A stretch of 64,000 nt of DNA from Megaustenia siamemsis (taxonomy: Eukaryota > Mollusca > Gastropoda > Stylommatophora > Ariophantidae): positions 146,297,568 to 146,361,567 of the forward strand of contig JAVIAB010000051.1 in NCBI GenBank assembly GCA_032433765.1, in the 5' to 3' direction. Under the pieces are notes generated by a model, which saw only the letters and a program-made list of their open reading frames with translations, had not been told where the DNA came from and did not search any database. Below are positions 56,316-64,000 of the stretch, piece by piece (position 1 is the stretch's first letter; each line of letters begins with the position of its first letter). The translations under genes and the position numbers were made by a program.

Positions 56316-59300
56316 AGTTTTATTTACATATCCGTGTGTGTGTTTTTTGTTTGTACCTGCTGAAGGCCTATTGGGCCGTAACGTCGTTTAGTCTGTGTCG
56401 TCCACTAGTCACGTAAAGCTTCTAACATACCATTTTTTTTCTTTTTTTTTTATTGTTCCCTACGTAAAGCTGTTAGCATACCACTTTTTTATTTATTTAT
56501 TTATTTTTTTTTACAAATTCTCATTTTTTACCATCAGCTTTACAGCAGCTTCACATTGGTATGCATCATGGTACCTTTATCCCTTTGATAATTGTAAGTT
56601 GTTATCCAGAACCGGGACACGTGCGAGATACACGGTACAAGGTCTGACACAAAGATCATCTAACATAGAGAACCTTAGCTATAACATGATATGCCGTCTT
56701 CAGTTGAAAAGAATAATAGACAGACAGACAGACAAACAGACAGAGATAGAGAGACAGACAGAGAATCAGACAAACAGACAGAGATAGAGAGACAGACAGA
56801 GAATCAGACAAACAGATAGAGAGAGAGACTGACAGAGAGACAGACAGACAGTGAACAAATTAGCGACAACAATTCAGTGATAAATGAAGCTGAAATCAAT
56901 GATTGTTTTCTTGGACGCTGGCGCTCTAAAACAAATATCTCCGAATTTTCATTCGAGCTTTGCCGGCTCAGTGGCAGTTGAGGTTGATTGAAGGCACGAG
57001 CTCGACTATGCGTGACAGGCCGGACGGAGCCTTATTGTCACGTGTGGATATCACCTCTTCTGGTCCTCCTGATTTTCGGGTTCACCAATTCAAGTACTCA
57101 TATCTGGACTACGTTTGCATCTAGAAAGATGAGGAAATTGAATGGAAGAACTTTGAAAGAGATGCTAAACAGTCTTGGGGGGACACTCCAGCCGTGATGT
57201 TCCTGGTGTAGTAACGTCAGGGGCACTTGACTATCGCGGTAAGATCTGTACTATGAAACGGTGATCCTGCATTTCACACTGATCCTGCTGCATGGGTCAT
57301 CGAGCCCGGACTTCCACCAGCCTACGCAAGAAGGCTACCGGAAGGTCGGTGACCTCGATCCCTTTTAATCTGCAACTTTTCTAATATATTGGTTGGAACA
57401 ATAACCATTTGTTTATTTCTTCACTCATTAAAGCTAATTATAACTTTGTCAAACCTGACTAATATATGTTTTTTATATTTTTTTTAGCGACTGATCCAAG
57501 GTTAACCAGATATAAAAAAAAAGCAAAGACCCTGCAGAACACCCGCATTGTGTCTCGACAAACATCAATTTTCCTTTTCTTGAGACGAATGTTATCCTCT
57601 TCAAAGAAGCTGATGCCAGCTTTTCTTGCTTCTCGCCTCAGAACCCTTCTTAATTCTACTTTAGGTTGTCTTCTTTATTTTCCCCACTGTTATCCATTTG
57701 AGTGCTTGCTTTTTTTTTTTAACTGATATCAAACCCATTAATTGTCTTGATTTTCAATATAGAAGAAAGAGAGTCATGAACACAGATTAAAAAAGAAACG
57801 TATTTTAACGAACAGTGTAAGAGAACAAGAAAGAAAGTAATAAAAGAAAAGGACAAAAGTTAAAGGCAATCCTATAGATTTGTGTCGTTTGTGAATGAAG
57901 CTTGAGCATCCATCTCTTCTTGCCATTTTCCTTTCTCATGAAGTGCCGTCCAGTGTTCTCTTTCTCCCCAGGTTCACTTTTAGTCCTGACCCAAAGTCTC
58001 CGACCCTCTTATACAGCTCGTTCAAATTGAGAACGTGTTTCGAACCGTCGTGTTCCTCACGAGAAGCAAACGGTTGGTGACTTGAAGCATAAAAGAAGCA
58101 CGAAAAAGAGAGAAATAAATTTAAAAAGAAGAAATAAATAAAAGGTCAGAAAACAGTAACTGTTGACATGAATGTGATGTTGTAGGGTAATTTTCACATA
58201 GTCTCACGTAAAGTGGCGGTGGCTTATAGTGCCCTAGATTGTGGACCCGGGATTTTGGAGGACCCAGACTTTGAGATAATGTTTAATTATTGTAATTATA
58301 ACCATTCATATTTTGTGTATATACTACAAAAAATAAAAAAAAAGCCCTATCAGTCAAACTATAAAAAATAGCATAGGAGGCGATTGACGTTGCCTGCATA
58401 AAAAAAAACTCATCTTAATCCTCAGCATAGATTTACGATTAGGGGCTACCAAACATTTAGACAGAACAGGGAAGGCCACAAGTGTGGATTCTTTATACTT
58501 ATTAAAAATACAATTCCAGCAAAACTGATAGAACAAACGGAGAAGCAGAGATCATTGGTACAGACCTATACATCAAATCCACTAGCACAAGGATATTTAA
58601 CATATACTGTCCTAATGACAAATTGCTGAAGCTGGAGTCCATGGAAATAACACCTACAAGGTGTCTGATAGTAGCAGACTTTAACAGCCACTCTGACAGA
58701 TGGGGATATAAGGAGTCCAATGTACGAGGTGAAGAAGTGGAAGAATGGGAAATCGACAACAACCTATTCCTCATAAACTCTAGAGTGGACCCCTCGACCT
58801 TCTACTCAAGAAGACGGAAAACAACATCAACTCCCGACCTAGCATTCGCAACAGGAGACGTATCCAACAACATAGCCAGAATAGTACTGAACCAACTTGG
58901 CGACAGTGACCACAGACCAGTCAAACTTTCAGTGGATCTTGCTCACAAACAGGAGTTGAAAATACCACTTCCACGCTGGAACTACGGGAGAGCAGATGAA
59001 AAAGTTTGCCAGGCTCACAGATGCTTATATTGCGCCTATCAACATCCATGGAAATAAAGTCAATAATATGATAGAGGAGTTAACAAAAGGGAATCCTGAA
59101 AGCTGCTAAAGTATCAATTCCTAGAGGAGCAAGGAGAAACTTCAAGCCATACTGGAGCAAGGAAATACAAAGACAAGAAAGGAACTGAACTCTGCCAGAG
59201 AGCTAACAGAAACATCACAGAGAGCAACATAGCCTATAAAGCAGCCTCTGCCAAATGCAGAAGAGAGGTCAAGATATCAGCCAGACAGAGCTGGATAGAC

Positions 59301-60946
59301 AAAACAAAGAGCATTAATCTAGACAAAAATGGACATAAACTCTGGAAAATTGCGAAAGCTCTGAGCGACGAAAACAACTGCCGACCTTCAATAACATTAG
59401 CACACAACCAGAACATTCTCACAGGCAAAAGGGCAGCAAACATACTGATAGAAACTTACAAAAACATTAGCAGAATAAACATCCCAAAAGACCAACAAAA
59501 AGCTGCGAGAAAAGAAATCCAAGATGCAAAACATATGCATTTAGCACCAGAAGAACATCAGACGACCATCTTTATACCATCAGAGTTAGATGCAGCCCTC
59601 AAAGGGTTGAAGTTCAAGAGCTCCTTTGGAAAAGATGGAATCACCAACGAAATGCTCCTAAAACATGGACAGAAAGCCAAGGGCCAGCTTCTAAGGATAA
59701 TAAATGCTAGCTGGAAGAGAGGTCATGTGCCGGCAATCTGGAACGAAGCAATTATGGTGCCCATCCTCAAGCGTGGAAAAGACCCACTAGACCCAAGTAG
59801 CTATAGACCAATTAGCCTACTGAGCTGCCTGAGTAAACTCATGAAAAGGCTGGTCAACAGAAGACTCATGTGTCATTTGGAGACAAAACAACAAATCATA
59901 TCACAACAAAGTGGTTTCCGTCAACACAGATCAACTGAAGACCTGATCACCTACATCGCACAATAGAACAATAGAAGATGCTCTACAAGAAAAGAAACAC
60001 ACACTGACAGTGTGGGTTGACATGGATAAGGCTTTTGATAGGGTATGGAGAGAAGGCTTAGAGAACAAACTTCTCAGACTTGGCATCCAAGATCGATTAT
60101 TAAATTGGATATCTCAATACCTACAAGACAGAACTGCCCGAGTACAAGTGCATGGACAACTAAGTAAGAAAGCCAGAATCGAACAAGGTGTCCCACAAGA
60201 TGGAGTCCTATCCCCAACACTCTTCCTAATTTTCATAAATGACAGTAAGAATGAAGAGTAAGACCAGTCCTAGAGTATGGTGTCACAGCCTGGGCTACAG
60301 CTTCCAAATCACAGCTTAACAAAATTAACAGAACACAAAACCAGGCTGCCCGTATCATCACTGATGCTATGAAATCTACACCTATCAAGACTCTGGAAAC
60401 AGTAACAGGTTTACAACCCTTAGAAGACAGACGGAAAACTAAAGTAATGCAACAAGCGGAGAAATATAAAAGGCTCCTTAGTCACCCCATGCACCAAAGA
60501 ATAATTGGTTTCGGAAAAAGAAGACTGAAGAGGAGCAACTTCGCTGCAACCTACAAAAAACTGGCAACTAGTGACCCAGTACTGCCCCAAACAATGCCGA
60601 AATCCATAAGCCCTTCTGATATGACTCCACATGTAGAAAGGCACCCAAACAGACACAGAGAGAAAACACGTAGCAGAAAAACACACAAACGACAACTATC
60701 CACAGGACTCCTGGTCACACATACACACAGATGGCTCCGCTACAAATGCTATCAGAAATGGAGAAGGAGGTGTGTTTTTGAAGCTGAAAAACTAGGAAGA
60801 GATCACCACGTCAATAGCTACCGTGAAATTCTGAAACAACTATCAAGCAGAATCTGAAGCCCTCAATTATGCTGCAAAACTGGCTATCCAACACAAAAAA
60901 AAAATATGCACAGGAAATTGGTAATACTAACTGATGCTCTGTCAGT
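56316..60946 (+). repeat. Array unit 6 (type B), last unit
   Basis: Hairpin motif about 56357-56386; X about 56513-57487 with GACA microsatellite 56719-56851; Z from 57488; Y to 58317; LINE remnant 58330-60946. Unlike all earlier units it does not jump to AGTTTTATTT after CTGTCAGT (60946), but continues into the rest of RNase H. Confidence 0.93.
58330..60946 (+). pseudogene. LINE remnant of unit 6, contiguous with intact RNase H end
   Basis: EN 58623-59057; RT fingers 59535-59966; motifs A/B 60010-60261 (MDKAFDRVW, not the Ser variant of units 2 and 4); YADD deleted; thumb 60369-60857; the RNase H first half is out of frame at about 60720-60946, then in frame from 61028. It looks like a type B unit recombined with, or derived from, the flanking LINE 3' end. 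Confidence 0.87.
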
Positions 60947-61556
60947 CCTAACAGCTCCAAACCCCCAAGGAACAACGAACTAGATGACTTAACACCCCTA
61001 GACCAACTGTGCAATAACTCCAAGAGAGTGGCCATTCAGTGGATATCATCACATTGTAATATACACGGAAACGAACGTGCAGACAAATTAGCTAAAGAGG
61101 AAGGGAGATTACTACCGGTGAACCATCTGGTCAGCAACGATGAAGCCAAATCTATCACCAAAGGCCAGTTTAATGCAAAACGGGAACGAGAACACCCAAA
61201 GTATAACGAGAGGGATGGATACCTCCAACTATCAAGAAGGGATAAAGTCATCTTACTTCGTCTCCGCACAGGCCACACTAGAATGAGAAATCACATGTTC
61301 ACCAAACTCAAAATAGGTACAACCAGCCTATGCCACTGTACACTGGACAATATGACAACAAAACATGTTCCACAGGATTGCCCCCAGTACACAGACCTGA
61401 GAAAGACAATGTGGTCCACACCCACCTCCCTGGAAGAGAAACTATACGGGGCAACCGAATCACTTAAACAGACAGCTGCCTTCATGAGAGAGTCCGGAAT
61501 CCTTCTCTGAAAGAGTCTTGATCGCAGAAGAAAAAATCACTAAAGAAGAAAAAAAC
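60947..61556 (+). pseudogene. LINE RNase H second half, Cys-His knuckle and 3' end
   Basis: An open frame 61028-61510 encodes AIQWISSHCNIHGNERADKLAKE (RNase H C-terminal motif), SRRDKVILLRLRTGHTRMRN, and the knuckle CHCTLDN...KHVPQDC. It ends GATESLKQTAAFMRESGILL at a TGA. About 45 bp of 3' sequence follows (GAAAGAGTCTTGATCGCAGA), then an A-rich run and module X in reverse. This is the best preserved copy of the LINE C-terminus in the window, and the only array-side one not cut at the common breakpoint. Confidence 0.87.
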
Positions 61557-63060
61557 ATATATTAGTCAGGTTTGATAAAGTTATAATTAGCTTTAATGAG
61601 TGAAGAAATAAACAAATGGTTATTGTTCCAACCAATATCTTAGAAAAGTTGCAGATTAAAAGGGATCGAGGTCACCGACCTTCCGGTAGCCTTCTTGCGT
61701 TGGCTGGTGGAAATCCGGGCTCGATGACCCATGCAGCAGGATCAGTGTGAAATGCAGGATCACCGTTTCATAGTACAGATCTTACCGCGATAGTCAAGTG
61801 CCCCTGACGTTACTACACCAGGAACATCACGGCTGGAGTGTCCCCCCAAGACTGTTTAGCATCTCTTTCAATGTTCTTCCATTCAATTTCCTCATCTTTC
61901 TAGATGCAAACGTAGTCCAGATATGAGTACTTGAATTGGTGAACCCGAAAATCAGGAGGACCAGAAGAGGTGATATCCACACGTGACAATAAGGCTCCGT
62001 CCGGCCTGTCACGCATAGTCGAGCTCGTGCCTTCAATCAACCTCTACTGCCACTGAGCCGCCAAAGCTCGAATGAAAATTCGGAGATATTTGTTTTAGAG
62101 CGCCAACGTCCCAGAAAACAATCATTGATTTCAGCTTCATTTATCACTGAATTGTTGTCGCTAATTTGTTCACTGTCTCTCTGTCTGTTTCTATGTCTCT
62201 CTGTCTGTTTGTCTATCTGTCTGTTTGTCTATCTGTCTGTCTATTATTCTTTTCAACTGAAGACGGCATATCATGTTATAGCTAAGGTTCTCTATGTTAG
62301 ACGATCTTTGTGTCACACCTTGTACAGTGTATCTCGCACGTGTCCCATTTCTCAATAACAACTTACAATTATCAAAGGGATAAAGTTACCATGATGCATA
62401 CCAATGTGAAGCTGCTGTAAAGCTGATGCTAATAATGAGAAAAAGGTTTAAAAAAATATAAAAAAAGCGTTATGCTAACAGCTTTACGTAGGTCAGAGAC
62501 AAAACACAATTAGAACGATGTTTTGGCCAAGTAGGCCTTCAGCTGGAACAGTAAACAACAACACAAAATATAAATGGTTATAATTACAATAATTAAACAT
62601 TATCTCAAAGTCTGGGCCCTCCAAAATCCCGGGTCTACAATCTAGAGCACTATAAGCCACCGCCCTTTTACGTGAGACTATGTGAAAATTACCCTACAAC
62701 ATCACGTTAATGTCAACAGTTGCTATTTCCTGACCTTTTATTTATTTCTTCTTTTTAAATTTATTTCTCTCTTTTTCGTGCTTCTTTTATGCTTCAAGTC
62801 ACCAACCGTTTGCTTCTCGTGCGGAACACGACGGTTCGAAACACGTTCTCAATTTGAACGAGCTGTATAAGAGGGTCGGAGACTTTGGGTCAGGACTAAA
62901 AGTGAATCTGGGGAGAAAGAGAACACTGGACGGCACTTCATGAGAAAGGAAAATGGCAAGAAGAGATGGATGCTCAAGCTTCATTCACAAACGACACAAA
63001 TCTATAGGATTGCCTTTAACTTTTGTCCTTTTCTTTTATTACTTTCTCTCTTGTTCCCTT
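61557..63060 (-). repeat. Composite-repeat modules X, AGGCC motif and Y, inverted copy at right flank
   Basis: X in reverse (61557-62440; CTGT microsatellite 62175-62245), hairpin motif in reverse (62545-62513, CTGAAGGCCTACTTGGCC then AAAACATCG), Y in reverse (62560-63060). It mirrors 24717-26005 and, as there, has no LINE between Y and the motif. The X core is almost identical to the 23.4-24.06 kb copy, while Y and the motif region are visibly more divergent. Confidence 0.88.
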
Positions 63061-63064
63061 ACAG

Positions 63065-63640
63065 TTCTTCTTCTTCTGCTTTCCTTCCTCATCTGCCTTT
63101 CAGTGTCGAGGGGAGATATAATTTGCGGTCTTTTGCTCTTCTGTTCGCCTCTCCTGCTGTTATGTTTCCTAGTGCTTCTAATATTCCATCGATACATCTT
63201 TTTCGTGGTCGACCCTTAAGTCTGGTTTTCTTACAACTTTTGTAAAAGGCTCGTTGTGTTGTATTTTGAACTTTCTGCCTTGTCATGTGGCCAAACCATT
63301 TTATCTGTTGTTTCCTTATATATTCTATGGCGGGGGCTATTCCTAGTTTTTTCTCAGTTCTTCATTTCTGATCTTGTCTCTCAGACTACTTCCTGCCATT
63401 CGTCTAACACATTTCATCTCTGTAGAGGTTATTTTTTTTATTGTTCTTGCATCTAGGGTCCAGGTCTGACATTGGTAGCACAACGTTGGAATGAAGATTG
63501 TATTGTATAGTGCTCGTTTTGCCTCCAGAGTTATTTCCTTGTTGGACAATAGTGGTGATAACTGTCCGATGATTTGACAAGTTTTGTTGCATCTTGATTC
63601 TATCTCTGCTGTTTGATAATTATCGTTTGTCATTAGACTT
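63065..63640 (-). mobile_element. RTE-D 3' portion, right part
   Basis: Minus strand: GAAGAAGAAGAA tail at about 63068-63080, LYLPSTLKGR-stop, GILEALGNITAGEANRRAKDRK, MTRQKVQNTTQRAF (63286-63089); upstream LDARTIKK, MKCVRRMAGSSLRDKIRNEEL and TAEIESRCNKTCQIIGQLSP (63633-63343). Interrupted at 63640 by an RTE-B insertion and resumed at 63957. Same family as 16.5-19.27 kb. Confidence 0.87.
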
Positions 63641-63956
63641 CATGACCTATGAGGAAGTTCTCAAAGAGGCCAACACAAAAAGGGAGCTCTTAAAAAACAT
63701 CAGAAAGAAGCAATCAACATTTTTCGGGCACATCATGAGAAGATCATGAGAGAAAGTTGGAATACTCGGTTACAACTGGTAAAATAAAAGGAAAGAGAGA
63801 TCGTGGGCGACAAAGAGAGAAAATACTGGATAGCTTGGTGTCATGGCATGGAAAACAGTCAACAACAGAACTTATACGATGCACTGTAGATAGAAGATTG
63901 TGGAGGGACATGATCACCTACGCCAACCGGTATGGCACATGATGATGATTAGACTT
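63632..63956 (+). mobile_element. RTE-B 3' fragment inserted in RTE-D, with 9-bp target duplication
   Basis: The insert is 63641-63947 (307 bp). It encodes EEVLKEANTKRELLKNIRKKQ, STFFGHIMRR, then after a small internal duplication (ATCATGAGAAGATCATGAG, about 63733-63751) ESWNTRLQLV / LEYSVTTGKIKGKRDRGRQR, WHGKQSTTELIRCTVDRRL, ANRYGT-stop and GATGATG. Both sides carry ATTAGACTT (63632-63640 and 63948-63956), a perfect target duplication. Severe 5' truncation is typical of LINE insertion. Confidence 0.92.
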
Positions 63957-64000
63957 CCTAGGTATTTGAATTCCTCTACTTGTTTTAGCTGTCAGCCATC
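63957..64000 (-). mobile_element. RTE-D, upstream continuation beyond the window
   Basis: On the minus strand this reads QLKQVEEFKYLGSL, which is in register with the RTE-D text that resumes at 63640 (MTNDNYQTAEIE). The element extends past the right edge. Confidence 0.85.

Noticed and set aside
33136..60946. A Polinton/Maverick-type giant transposon
   Set aside because: No polymerase B, integrase, capsid or ATPase coding is visible; only LINE-derived domains occur.

Overview
This is a repeat-dominated stretch of a eukaryotic, almost certainly invertebrate animal, genome. There are no operons and no host gene that I can recognise. Nearly everything interpretable is a transposable element, a remnant of one, or a tandem repeat. 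The mixture (a ZMYM1-like hAT transposon, RTE-type LINEs with GATGAT tails, and an I/Nimb-like LINE with endonuclease, reverse transcriptase and RNase H) is typical of lophotrochozoans. A mollusc is my guess, but the sequence does not prove it.

Layout, 0-10 kb: an RTE 3' end (1-424); a structurally complete hAT transposon (724-3953) with an uninterrupted 833-aa transposase, matching terminal inverted repeats and a perfect 8-bp target duplication; a minus-strand RTE tail (4.8-5.0 kb); an inverted repeat pair (5.15-5.43 and 8.71-9.0 kb) enclosing a tRNA-like SINE head, a 47-bp minisatellite, a decayed LINE C-terminus and an I-like LINE fragment; then two RTE 3' ends back to back (9.4-10.0 kb).

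10-23 kb: SINE-like repeats, a 50-bp satellite of about 35 copies (12.2-13.96 kb), a non-autonomous hAT element whose interior is a 21-bp minisatellite of about 43 copies (14.49-15.64 kb), several RTE copies including a datable nested insertion (one RTE inside another, 16.5-19.3 kb), and a 39-bp minisatellite (20.7-21.5 kb). Decayed units of this last repeat are scattered back to 14.3 kb between the insertions.

23-63 kb: a composite built from four non-coding modules, which I call W, Z, Y and X, plus an I-like LINE. A near full-length but inactive LINE lies on the minus strand at 26.0-29.6 kb. From 33.1 to 60.9 kb there are six head-to-tail units of about 4.62-4.65 kb (X-Z-Y-deleted LINE). 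They alternate between two types (A, with a 63-bp internal duplication; B, without), giving a higher-order repeat of about 9.27 kb whose repeats are almost identical. Every unit carries the same founder lesions: the EN catalytic Glu region is replaced by an A-tract, the RT YADD region is deleted, and (except at the right edge) RNase H is broken at one fixed base. The array is flanked on both sides by copies of LINE 3' end plus X-Y in mirror orientation.

63-64 kb: an RTE on the minus strand interrupted by a 307-bp RTE tail with a perfect 9-bp target duplication.

The hAT transposase is the only ORF likely to encode a full-length protein. The most unusual object is the 28-kb higher-order array of a dead LINE chimera.
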